The notes beneath the pieces are model-generated. The model ran no database searches and had not been told where the DNA came from. It saw only the letters and a list, made by a program, of their open reading frames with translations. The position numbers were made by a program, and so were the translations under genes. 24,316 nt of DNA, from the NCBI GenBank assembly GCA_017625275.1, contig JAGALI010000031.1:1-24316 (forward strand). Direction: 5' to 3'. The DNA is from Clostridia bacterium (lineage in GTDB: Bacteria; Bacillota; Clostridia; Oscillospirales; CAG-272). This document shows, piece after piece, positions 1-7,966 of the stretch (position 1 is its first letter; the number at the start of each line of letters is the position of its first letter).

Positions 1-662
1 ACAGGCACCTTAACCATGTAATAAATTGAGCGGAAAGCATTGATAGAGGATTTCCCACCCTCTCTTTCCTTCATTTCAACAGCGACATCCTTGACCCTGT
101 AGCCGTTTAGAGAGGCATAAACGATAGCCTCTGGCTCTGGATAGTCGAAGGCGTATTCTCTTGCAAAATGTGCTGTAAGCTCCTTTGATGAAGCACGGAA
201 GCCACTAGTTGTATCAGTAGCCTTAACACCACAGCATAGCTTAATAACAAATCTTATAAGATTTATGCCCAAGCGACGGAGAAATGAGGTTTGAAAGCCC
301 TTTTTTTCTATAAATCTTGAGCCGATTGTCATATCAGCCTCGCCATTTACAATAGGCTCAATAAGCTTTTCGATATAAGCAGGGTCGTGCTGACCATCGC
401 CATCAATTTGAATAGCAATATCATAATTGTTTTGTGTGGCATAAATATATCCACTTTGAACAGCGCCACCTATACCTAGATTGGCAGGTAGAGAAATGTA
501 GTTGTAGCCACGCGCCTTAAGGATTGCCTCTGTCGAATCCTTAGAGCAGTCGTTTACAACGAGATAATCATATTGAGGATAGTTGTTAATAAGGTTATCA
601 ACAACCCTTTCAATATTTTCTTGCTCATTGTAAGCAGGGATAATAATTAAAACCTTTTTCAT
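1..662 (-). CDS. GT2 glycosyltransferase, polyprenyl-phosphate (DPM/DPG) type, C-terminus cut by window edge
   Basis: The frame is open from an ATG at 662 to the left edge (220 codons, no stop). The N-terminus shows the GT2 pattern: a strand leading into PAYNEQENI (residues 9-17), VVNDCSKDST (35-44), the DGDGQHDP metal/nucleotide motif (87-94), and GSRF (114-117). These are typical of dolichyl- or undecaprenyl-phosphate sugar transferases, which charge a lipid phosphate with a hexose on the cytoplasmic face. The TTSGFRA stretch (151-157) also fits that group. AAAGGA lies just before the start. It is 25 bases after the dehydrogenase gene and is probably the last visible gene of the long operon. 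Any C-terminal membrane segments lie outside the window, so the lipid-carrier role is inferred from family resemblance. Confidence 0.88.
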   Translation of the reverse strand, partial: MKKVLIIIPAYNEQENIERVVDNLINNYPQYDYLVVNDCSKDSTEAILKARGYNYISLPANLGIGGAVQSGYIYATQNNYDIAIQIDGDGQHDPAYIEKLIEPIVNGEADMTIGSRFIEKKGFQTSFLRRLGINLIRFVIKLCCGVKATDTTSGFRASSKELTAHFAREYAFDYPEPEAIVYASLNGYRVKDVAVEMKEREGGKSSINAFRSIYYMVKVP

Positions 663-687
663 ATTGAAATCCTTTCGATAGATATAT

Positions 688-1719
688 TTATAGCTCATTT
701 ACAAGCTTATCATAAACATTTTCAAGCTTTTCCTTGCTCAAATCAAGGGTGCAAAGATGAGTATATCTATTTTTTCTCATAGAGGTTGCCTTTTGCATAC
801 ATAGAACAAAGGTTTCCTTGTCAATACCCATATGCTTAGGATTAATATCAACCTCGAATTTCTTAAGATATGCCAAAAGTCTTGAATAATCCTCACCAAG
901 AAGCATAAGTACAGATATTGTGCCAAGTGCAACATTAAAGCCATGTAGGTTTTGCTTTTCGCAATAGTAATCAAGCGCGTGGCTGAATAGATGCTCTGAG
1001 CCACTTACAGGTCGTGAGCTTCCAGCAAAATCCATAGCAAGTCCTGAAAGCACCAGCGAGTTAGCCAAAACATCAATAAATTCAGGACAAATGGAGGAGT
1101 ATTGCGTTTTTATAAGCGCATCGAGCGCTGTTTTAGACATGAGATAAGCATAGCCGTTCATCGTATCCTTGCCGTTTGCCACAGCGTAATCCCAGTCCTT
1201 TAGAGCCGTATAATTTGAAATAATATCTCCGATGCCAGCCTTTACAAACTGTGGTGGACAGGTCATCACAAGCTGAGTGTCAAGAATAAGCATAGTTGGC
1301 ATAGCACAGCCAAGGCTCTTTGGCTTGTTGTCGTGTCTTTTTAAAACTGCTATAGGAGATACAACTCCGTCATTTGCAAGAGTTGTAGGAATAGATAGGT
1401 AAGGCACCTTTGAAATATATGCAGCATATTTGCAGACATCAAGCACCTTTCCACCGCCCATACCAACAATACAGTTGATATCAGTGGCAATAACGCGCTC
1501 AGCAACAGACATAGCATAAGCTATGGTATTCGACTCTACGGTTTCAGCCTTTACCATCTTGCCAACCTCCTCAAGCTGAGGTCTTACGATGTGGCTGTAA
1601 AGCCTGTCAACTACAGGGTCTGTGATATAGAGAATTTTGCCAGAGATGTTATTTTCGAGAAGAGTGCTTGCAATTTCGTTAATCTTGCCCTGACCGATTT
1701 TTAAAACGTTATTTTTCAT
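688..1719 (-). CDS. sn-glycerol-1-phosphate dehydrogenase-like (AraM/EgsA, iron-containing ADH superfamily)
   Basis: This 343-residue protein has the fold markers of the glycerol-1-phosphate dehydrogenase branch: GMGGGK (86-91) for NAD(P) binding, SIPTTLANDG (109-118), and likely metal ligands Asp165 in GIGD, His243/His247 in SEHLFSH, and His259 in LHGF. Family members reduce dihydroxyacetone phosphate to glycerol 1-phosphate using a bound metal (Ni or Zn). It starts 5 bases after the tagD-like gene, with AAAGGA upstream, so the two are almost certainly co-transcribed and probably sequential. The natural reading is that it makes a polyol phosphate for CDP activation in the surface polymer. 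Substrate and stereochemistry are not proven by the sequence. Other polyol-phosphate dehydrogenases of the same superfamily are possible. Confidence 0.82.
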   Translation of the reverse strand: MKNNVLKIGQGKINEIASTLLENNISGKILYITDPVVDRLYSHIVRPQLEEVGKMVKAETVESNTIAYAMSVAERVIATDINCIVGMGGGKVLDVCKYAAYISKVPYLSIPTTLANDGVVSPIAVLKRHDNKPKSLGCAMPTMLILDTQLVMTCPPQFVKAGIGDIISNYTALKDWDYAVANGKDTMNGYAYLMSKTALDALIKTQYSSICPEFIDVLANSLVLSGLAMDFAGSSRPVSGSEHLFSHALDYYCEKQNLHGFNVALGTISVLMLLGEDYSRLLAYLKKFEVDINPKHMGIDKETFVLCMQKATSMRKNRYTHLCTLDLSKEKLENVYDKLVNEL

Positions 1720-1724
1720 AGCAT

Positions 1725-2123
1725 TTAATCCTTTTTATCCAAATCCCTTTTGATTTGTGAGGTTGAGATGTCTGGAGTGCGTGGAAGGTAAACCACCTCT
1801 ACGCCCTCGTCCTTTAAAAAATCAAACTTTCCCACCCAGTCGTCGCCCATAACGAAGGTGTCGACATTGTATTTGTGAACATCAGTGCGCTTTTGCTCCC
1901 AGCCATTTTCGGGAATTACAAGGTCAACATACCTTATCGCCTCAAGCATAAGCTTTCTTTTTTCGTAGGAGAAATAGCACCTTTTTTGCTTTTCGTTCCA
2001 GTTAAATTCGTCAGTAGAGAGGGCAACTATAAGATAGTCACCAAGAGCCCTCGCTCTTTTTAAAAGATTGATATGTCCGTAATGGAGCAAATCAAAGGTT
2101 CCGTAGGTAATTACTTTTTTCAT
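1725..2123 (-). CDS. tagD: Glycerol-3-phosphate cytidylyltransferase (TagD/TarD type)
   Basis: At 132 residues this is the usual size of TagD. It has the nucleotidyltransferase motif HxGH (H14-Y-G-H17), GTFDLLH before it, and the C-terminal RTPDISTSQ signature (116-124, family form RTxxISTT). The internal GDDWVGKFDFLK stretch is also typical. The enzyme transfers CMP from CTP to glycerol phosphate, giving CDP-glycerol, the donor for teichoic-acid-like or glycerol-phosphate side groups. Its ATG overlaps the flippase stop as ATGA, so it is translationally coupled. No CDP-glycerol glycerophosphotransferase (TagB/TagF) is visible, so the transferase using CDP-glycerol must lie elsewhere or be an unrecognised protein here. 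Confidence 0.93.
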   Translation of the reverse strand: MKKVITYGTFDLLHYGHINLLKRARALGDYLIVALSTDEFNWNEKQKRCYFSYEKRKLMLEAIRYVDLVIPENGWEQKRTDVHKYNVDTFVMGDDWVGKFDFLKDEGVEVVYLPRTPDISTSQIKRDLDKKD

Positions 2124-3379
2124 TGAGATACCACCCCATTGTGTTTATTAGGCATATTTAGATAAATTAAAAATCTAACAAAATAAATCAAAGCCACAAG
2201 CGCAAGAGAAGCAATCATTGCAATGTTCGTTCCATCATAGCACATGCTTGGGATTAGTGCAAAGTCAAGCACGGCACAAAGAATAAGACCTGCAAGTGCA
2301 CCTATAAACAAGAATATAGACATTCTCATAATTACAAAAAGCATGCCCAAAATCCAAACAAGGGCTATAAGACAGCTAGCAATAACAGTTGGATAAAGAA
2401 GATACACATAAGGGATAATTTCCTCCCCAAAAACCAAGCTCATAGCAAACTCGCCAAGCAGTGCAATAGCTCCAAAGGCAACTCCAACAATTGCTAGCAG
2501 GAGTACAAGTAGCTTTGCAAGCAGAGCAATCATTGCGCGTCTGTTGTCGGTTCGATAAGCGTTATCAAACACGCCGATAAGAGGTGTTGAAACCAAATTC
2601 ATAACCGCTTGAACAAGAATAGCTACTGTTGTAACAGAGGCGTAATAGCCAAGCATCTCTTCACCATGAAAAAGCTCCAGCACGCATCTTGAAAGAGGCA
2701 TTATAGAGTTTATACATATTCCGTAGCCTACCATAGGCAAGCAAATTTTAGTAAGAGAAAGCATTTTTTGCTTGTTTGGCACGATTTTTATTTTAACTAA
2801 CCTATTTATTATTAGATAATCGTAAAAGAACAAGGCAATAAGAACCGAAGCGCCCGACGCAAAAATTGCAAGAGGCAAATTCTTTGTGAGATACATAACC
2901 AAAGAAAAGGAGCAAATTAGTAAAGCACCACGAATAATGAAGGATTTACCTGCAATATCGAGTCTCCATTTCTTTTGGGCAGAGCCGTGAAGAACATCGG
3001 CAAAAGCCTCAGCTGTTTTAATTAGCATATACGATATTATACTCAAGGACGAGTAAAGGCTGTAGCCACTGATTAAAACAAATACAACACACGCAAGATA
3101 GGTAAGCCCACAGGTAATAAGCCTATGAAAAGCATAATCTCCGTCTGAGTATAGCTCCTCGGAGTCGGAAACCTGAAAGTTTCTAACATTAAAGAGAGCA
3201 ATTATTGCAAAAATTGCCGACACAGATGTGGCAACGGAGAATACACCAGCATTTACATAATCATCTGAAAAGCGAACAACAACGACGCTTAGAAGCCATT
3301 GACATACAAGATAAAAAAGCGAGCCGGCAGTATTCCATATAATATTTCTTGAAACGGTTTTGTTATTTACTTGATCCAT
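2120..3379 (-). CDS. Wzx-type polysaccharide flippase (MOP/PST superfamily)
   Basis: This 419-residue, strongly hydrophobic protein has about 12 candidate membrane helices and an N-terminal SRNIIWNTAGSLFYLVCQW stretch of the kind seen in PST/Wzx lipid-linked oligosaccharide flippases. These proteins move undecaprenyl-pyrophosphate-linked repeat units or side-chain precursors across the membrane. There is no strong ribosome site before the ATG, and the upstream gene ends only 6 bases away, so translation is probably coupled. Its coexistence with an ABC exporter in the same operon suggests it serves a second lipid-linked precursor, for example a side-chain sugar made by the DPM-like enzyme. That division of labour is inference. 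Confidence 0.8.
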   Translation of the reverse strand: MDQVNNKTVSRNIIWNTAGSLFYLVCQWLLSVVVVRFSDDYVNAGVFSVATSVSAIFAIIALFNVRNFQVSDSEELYSDGDYAFHRLITCGLTYLACVVFVLISGYSLYSSLSIISYMLIKTAEAFADVLHGSAQKKWRLDIAGKSFIIRGALLICSFSLVMYLTKNLPLAIFASGASVLIALFFYDYLIINRLVKIKIVPNKQKMLSLTKICLPMVGYGICINSIMPLSRCVLELFHGEEMLGYYASVTTVAILVQAVMNLVSTPLIGVFDNAYRTDNRRAMIALLAKLLVLLLAIVGVAFGAIALLGEFAMSLVFGEEIIPYVYLLYPTVIASCLIALVWILGMLFVIMRMSIFLFIGALAGLILCAVLDFALIPSMCYDGTNIAMIASLALVALIYFVRFLIYLNMPNKHNGVVSQ

Positions 3380-3385
3380 AATTAG

Positions 3386-4876
3386 TTATACCCAAAATCT
3401 AAGAACAAGGATAAGAGCACAAAGTATTGAATATAAAAGCGTTACAAAGCAAACTACATTAGTTTCCACCTGTAAAACCTTGTTTATGTGCTTGAAGCGA
3501 CAGAGAAGAGGATTTGCAACAAGCATCATACAGAAAAGCACAACAGGTATAAAATATCTACCCTGTGTTCCTGTTGAGTAGTTACCACCCACCTCGGCAA
3601 CAAGCGGAGTCCATGCAAGATACATGGAAATAATAGTTCCTACAAAGAAAATTATAGGTCCTGCGACAGAAAGAAGGCGCGCCTTCCAGTTAAAGCCCTT
3701 TATCGTTGAAAGCTCGGTAAGGGCTGTTGTATACAAAACAAAGTAATAAGCTATGACAAATATCATAGGGAATGGTGTGTCAAGATTTCCAAGAACACCA
3801 AAGAAGCTTGTGGTCCAGAAGCCAGCACTGTTTATAATTGTATTCTTGAACACAGGGAATATAATTCCGAGGTTAGACATAAAGAACGCCTTTTGCTCGT
3901 CAAGAACAGCGAACTGTGTGTTTGCAGTTCCGTTGCTGATTACGCTACAAATAATAGTTGGAGCAAGATAGAAAACTACTCCAACACCAGCAAGAGCGCC
4001 GATACAGATAAAGAAGCGCTTAAGCCCTCCAAATTTCTTGATGCTTATAGCAAGGAAGAAGATGATAAGAGGAGCATAGGCGATTTTTGTTGTAAATAGA
4101 AATGCACAGGTAATGCAAACGCAAACAATATCCTTTATGGAGATTACATAATCCTCGGGCGAGAAGAACAGCTTCATCGCAAGGGCAAAAAGCAAAATTG
4201 CCGAGGGGATAAGAATTGCATCATAGGAAATAGACGCGCCCTGATAAATTGACATAGGCATAAGCGCCACGAGAAGCATTGTGCGCTTAAGCACAGGAGT
4301 TGTTTTAATCGCAATCGCAATAAGCACTACATAAAAGGCAAGCGAGGCAAGCTTAGCACCCATAACAATTGTCGATGGGTTGTTTATTCCAAATACATTT
4401 TGAACAAGTCCACCACCTATTGATGGAATAATATAAGCGAGCGGATTGATTGTCGAAAGCCTTGTTGCATAGAACACGCTCTGGTCGTTCTCAAAACTTA
4501 GATACTCTTGGAAGTAAAGCTCCCAAAAGCTGAATTTTTGACCATTTACGCCATCATATTTGCCGTAAAACGCACCGAGATAGCCGTTTTGGTCGACGGT
4601 TATCCAGGAGCCGACCATATTATCCTCTACCCTTGGGAACAAATCACCATCAATTATTCTGCAAATGTTTATATAATGTGCGTTTTCGTCTGGCATGGTA
4701 AATGGTGGGCTTATAAGCACGATTAAAATACCAAGCACAAGGGCGAGCACAACAAAGCATTTTACAAGCCTTTTTGATAGGTCCTCATCTTCTGTATATG
4801 GCTCGGCAGAGAAGTATTTACCCTTGAAGGATAAAAATCCAGCCTTTGCGCGAGCCGAAATGTCCTTAACAGTCAT
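3386..4876 (-). CDS. DUF2142 family multi-pass membrane protein
   Basis: This protein of 496 residues has a cytoplasmic N-terminus, a first helix at about 36-56 ending in LISPPFTMPDENAHY, an extracytoplasmic loop to about residue 165, then a series of hydrophobic segments to the C-terminus. The PPFTMPDENAHY segment matches the DUF2142 hallmark (P-DE-xH after the first helix), similar in placement to the acidic loop motif of GT-C glycosyltransferases. Members commonly occur in surface-polysaccharide loci. By fold analogy it may transfer a sugar from a lipid-phosphate donor on the outer face, which would fit the DPM-like gene nearby, but that activity is not established. AGAGG precedes the ATG. 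Confidence 0.8.
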   Translation of the reverse strand: MTVKDISARAKAGFLSFKGKYFSAEPYTEDEDLSKRLVKCFVVLALVLGILIVLISPPFTMPDENAHYINICRIIDGDLFPRVEDNMVGSWITVDQNGYLGAFYGKYDGVNGQKFSFWELYFQEYLSFENDQSVFYATRLSTINPLAYIIPSIGGGLVQNVFGINNPSTIVMGAKLASLAFYVVLIAIAIKTTPVLKRTMLLVALMPMSIYQGASISYDAILIPSAILLFALAMKLFFSPEDYVISIKDIVCVCITCAFLFTTKIAYAPLIIFFLAISIKKFGGLKRFFICIGALAGVGVVFYLAPTIICSVISNGTANTQFAVLDEQKAFFMSNLGIIFPVFKNTIINSAGFWTTSFFGVLGNLDTPFPMIFVIAYYFVLYTTALTELSTIKGFNWKARLLSVAGPIIFFVGTIISMYLAWTPLVAEVGGNYSTGTQGRYFIPVVLFCMMLVANPLLCRFKHINKVLQVETNVVCFVTLLYSILCALILVLRFWV

Positions 4877-4886
4877 TTAAAACCTC

Positions 4887-7157
4887 TTATTTATCATTTT
4901 TTATATATGCGTTGATAATGTCCTCGCGGAAATTCTCCCATTCTCTTGAATCTGCTGTCCTTAGACCGTTTTCAAAAAGTGTTTTTCTGAGCTCGGCATC
5001 GTTTGCAATTCTTTCAATAGCATTTACAGCAGTGCTAAGGTCATCGCCGTTATAGAAAAGACAGTTTTCGCCATCGCGAAGATATTCCACATTTCCATCA
5101 TTTGGACGAACGACAACATATCCACCCGTTGCCATCATTTCAAGTGGTGGGTAAGAAAAGCTTTCGAGAATACTACTCTTTAAAAGTATATCACAGCTGT
5201 GATAAATCTCGGAAACACGCTCATATGGTACTCTGTGAAGGAATTTATCCACCCTATACCATTTTTTAGGAGTTCCTTGATATGATAGGAAATAAACCTC
5301 ATATTTTTCAGGGTCTAGCATAGAAACAATCTTAAAGCTTTCGTCAACATTCTTTATTGCGTCATCACAGTTGCCCTCAATAAGGATTCTTATCTTGCCA
5401 CTGCTAAGGTCACGCTCCTTTACAGGGAACATATCTCTTTCAAGACCGTCAGGGATATATTTAGCGTCCTTGCAATAAAGCTCCTTTAGCCAGCCTTGAC
5501 ACCATTTTGAAATGGTTATATACTTAACGCCATTAAGATTGTAGGTTTGGTTTGCTCTTATTCTAAAGAAATTACCATATGGAGAAAAGTCTGTTTCATA
5601 TCCTTGAACAAGATATGCTCGCTCGGCAATGTTTTTGTAGGAGGTTACCCAGTCCATAGTCGCCCAAAGCGTACCGACAGCAAGGTCTATGCTACCATGG
5701 AAAAAGTCCGTGCGAGTAGAGAGAACATTTATCTCCTCTCCATCCTTAGTTATATTATCATTTCCAACATTGTCATTGATTATAAGCACATCATAGCCAG
5801 CTTTTTTGAGCATAACACAATGCTTGAGAACAACAAGAACGCCACCACTAAGCTTTGTAGAAGGGAGAACAAAGGCAATGTTTTTGGACATTTTTGATTT
5901 AAGATATTCACAAAGAGGAGTTCCTGTCTTTATGGTTGTACAATACGTATGAACGAATTTGTATGCAGATTCGGCAAGCCTTTTTCTGTATTTAGCATCG
6001 TTAACTAGGGCATCAAGCGCCTCAAGCCATTCGTCCTCGGTTGAGCAGAGAAGACCTGTTTCGCCGTGGCGTATCATTTTCTCCATAGCACCAACACGAG
6101 AAGCAATTGTTGGAACCTTTACAAGCGCGGCCTCTACCCACTTGTTCTCGCTCTTTGCTGCGTTGAAGATAGTGTTGTCAAGAGGGGCGATGTTAATATC
6201 CACAGATGCTATAAGCCTTGGAAGCTCCCACCATTTAACAAATGGAAGAGAATGGATACGCTCCTTGTAGAGCTCAAGCTCCTTTGGAATGTCAAGCTCT
6301 CCAACAAAATAAAGATGTACATTTTTAAATCTTTCCATGGCCTTTTGAAGAACAGGAAGGATTAGATTGATATCATCATTATGAGTAATTGAACCACTAA
6401 AGTAACCGACCTTAACCTCAGACTTGTCAGCCATTGCTAGCTTTTTAAGAAGCTTTTTTTGTAGCTTTATGTCGGGCTTTAGCTCAATTTGAGATTTTTC
6501 AAGATAGGGAAGAAGGTCCCTTTCATACAACGCGCGCTCAGAGTAAGCACACATAATATCAGAGGAGGTGTTACGGTTTATAAAGACCTCAGGGACATAA
6601 TTTCTAAGCTCATCAGCAAGAGCCTCTGTTGTTGTGATTGCACCATCACAAAGACAAAGAGTTTTTTGCATTCTGCGAACACCCTCGTCATAATTTTCCT
6701 TTTCCTCCTTGCTCATTGTTGCAAGATAAGGAATGTTGTCAGTGTATTTTGTGTCTATAACAAGGTCGTCGACATCGAAAAGCACAGTTTTATTGAATTC
6801 CTTGGCTTTTTTTATAAATTTGCCAACCATATCGGTATAAGGGCATCTATAAAAAATGAAGATTCTGTATCTTTTAATGTAGTCGAGTGAAAGCTCAGTG
6901 TAAGGAACCTCCTCGGATATCATGTTTCCAGCGAGAATTTGCTCTCTTTGGTGGGTTACACGATATCTAGCAGGGTGTGGTAGAAAGCAACCATTAATAA
7001 AAAGAACATCGCCGAAAATGTATTCTGACTCCTTGCGCGATTTTCTCCTTCCACCCTTAGTATCTCTAAGATAGAATTTCATCTTCAAAAGAGTGTGCCT
7101 TAGGCCACCCGCCTTTAATTCTTGAAATGAACGCTTTATCAAGCGACCAAGTCCCAT
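4887..7157 (-). CDS. Two-domain glycosyltransferase (GT4-like halves; WsaF/rhamnan-type C-terminal half)
   Basis: At 756 residues this is about twice the length of a single GT-B enzyme and reads as two transferases in tandem. The first half (about 45-420) has DVDD (128-131), a VGYFSGS strand start (250-256), and a SENKWVEAAL donor-binding region (336-345). The second half (about 424-756) begins with KNIAFVLPSTKLSGG and carries ESFSYPPLE (665-673), the usual GT4 donor-site E-x7-E region. The second half resembles WsaF-type rhamnosyltransferases. With dTDP-rhamnose genes in the same operon, it probably extends a rhamnose-containing chain with two linkages. A GGAGGA site at 7167-7172 lies 9 bases before the ATG. 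No membrane segment is evident, so it should act at the cytoplasmic face. Confidence 0.82.
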   Translation of the reverse strand: MGLGRLIKRSFQELKAGGLRHTLLKMKFYLRDTKGGRRKSRKESEYIFGDVLFINGCFLPHPARYRVTHQREQILAGNMISEEVPYTELSLDYIKRYRIFIFYRCPYTDMVGKFIKKAKEFNKTVLFDVDDLVIDTKYTDNIPYLATMSKEEKENYDEGVRRMQKTLCLCDGAITTTEALADELRNYVPEVFINRNTSSDIMCAYSERALYERDLLPYLEKSQIELKPDIKLQKKLLKKLAMADKSEVKVGYFSGSITHNDDINLILPVLQKAMERFKNVHLYFVGELDIPKELELYKERIHSLPFVKWWELPRLIASVDINIAPLDNTIFNAAKSENKWVEAALVKVPTIASRVGAMEKMIRHGETGLLCSTEDEWLEALDALVNDAKYRKRLAESAYKFVHTYCTTIKTGTPLCEYLKSKMSKNIAFVLPSTKLSGGVLVVLKHCVMLKKAGYDVLIINDNVGNDNITKDGEEINVLSTRTDFFHGSIDLAVGTLWATMDWVTSYKNIAERAYLVQGYETDFSPYGNFFRIRANQTYNLNGVKYITISKWCQGWLKELYCKDAKYIPDGLERDMFPVKERDLSSGKIRILIEGNCDDAIKNVDESFKIVSMLDPEKYEVYFLSYQGTPKKWYRVDKFLHRVPYERVSEIYHSCDILLKSSILESFSYPPLEMMATGGYVVVRPNDGNVEYLRDGENCLFYNGDDLSTAVNAIERIANDAELRKTLFENGLRTADSREWENFREDIINAYIKNDK

Positions 7158-7180
7158 AATTCAAAGTCCTCCATAATTTA

Positions 7181-7196
7181 CAGGACACGAGTCCTG
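7181..7196 (-). other. Intergenic hairpin between exporter ATPase and glycosyltransferase
   Basis: A perfect 6-base stem, CAGGAC with loop TCGT and GTCCTG on the minus strand, sits in the 56-base gap between two operon genes, just before the GGAGGA ribosome site of the next gene. No T-run follows, so it is not a standard terminator. It may protect or separate mRNA segments. It is too short to be sure it is functional. Confidence 0.35.
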
Positions 7197-7213
7197 AATT
7201 GTTTAAAAAATAC

Positions 7214-7957
7214 TTAACGGCTTGCCATGTTTCTGTATTGAGCGCACACGTCAGCAGTTTGGCCAATCATTACCACCTTGCCGTGGTCAAGCCATACGAC
7301 ACGGTCACAAAGACGCTCAATTTGTTCAATAGAGTGAGAAACGATAACAACAGTGGTTCCACCACTCATCATTTTGTTAATTCTTTGCTCACACTTTTGC
7401 TGGAAAAGGAAATCTCCTACGCCCAAAATTTCATCTACAATAAGAATTTCAGGGTCGATTTGCGTTGCAATTGCAAACGCAAGACGCGCCACCATTCCTG
7501 AGGAGAAATTTTTAATAGGTGTGTCCATAAAATCATGAAGCTCTGAAAAGTCGATTATCTCATCCATCTTCTCAAGCATTTCCTTCTTGGAATAGCCAAG
7601 AACAGCGCCGTTTAGGAACACATTCTCTCTTGCGGTAAGATCAAAGTCAAAGCCAGCACCAAGCTCAATAAGAGGAGAAATCTTTCCTTTTATAACAACC
7701 TCGCCACTGGTAGGCTTCAAAATTCCTGATATTATCTTAAGCGTGGTGCTTTTTCCACTACCATTAAGACCAATAAGACCAACAACCTCGCCCCTTTTAA
7801 CATCAAAGGAAACGTCGTTGACAGCAACGAAATCCTCGAAGCTGAGCTGTCTTTTTAAGGTTCTTATAACAAATTCCTTAAGCGTTTCCACACGCTGAGA
7901 TGCCATACGGAATTTCATAAAAACATTTCTTAGCTCGATTATGTTATCGTTTTCCAT
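7214..7957 (-). CDS. ABC exporter ATPase for polysaccharide (Wzt/TagH/RgpD type)
   Basis: This 247-residue ATP-binding subunit has Walker A GLNGSGKST (63-71), signature FSSGM (151-155), Walker B ILIVDE (171-176) and the switch His208 in VSHS. The variant signature SSGM and the following MVARLAFA are hallmarks of polysaccharide/teichoic acid exporters. It ends shortly after the catalytic domain and lacks the C-terminal carbohydrate-binding domain found in some Wzt proteins, so chain-end recognition by this subunit is unlikely. AAGGAGG precedes the ATG, and the permease gene ends 9 bases upstream, so the two form one exporter. Confidence 0.95.
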   Translation of the reverse strand: MENDNIIELRNVFMKFRMASQRVETLKEFVIRTLKRQLSFEDFVAVNDVSFDVKRGEVVGLIGLNGSGKSTTLKIISGILKPTSGEVVIKGKISPLIELGAGFDFDLTARENVFLNGAVLGYSKKEMLEKMDEIIDFSELHDFMDTPIKNFSSGMVARLAFAIATQIDPEILIVDEILGVGDFLFQQKCEQRINKMMSGGTTVVIVSHSIEQIERLCDRVVWLDHGKVVMIGQTADVCAQYRNMASR

Positions 7958-7966
7958 ATGACCTCC

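Noticed and set aside
6489..6890. Plus-strand open frame of 133 codons within the two-domain glycosyltransferase gene
   Set aside because: Antisense to a conserved coding region and without a recognisable domain.
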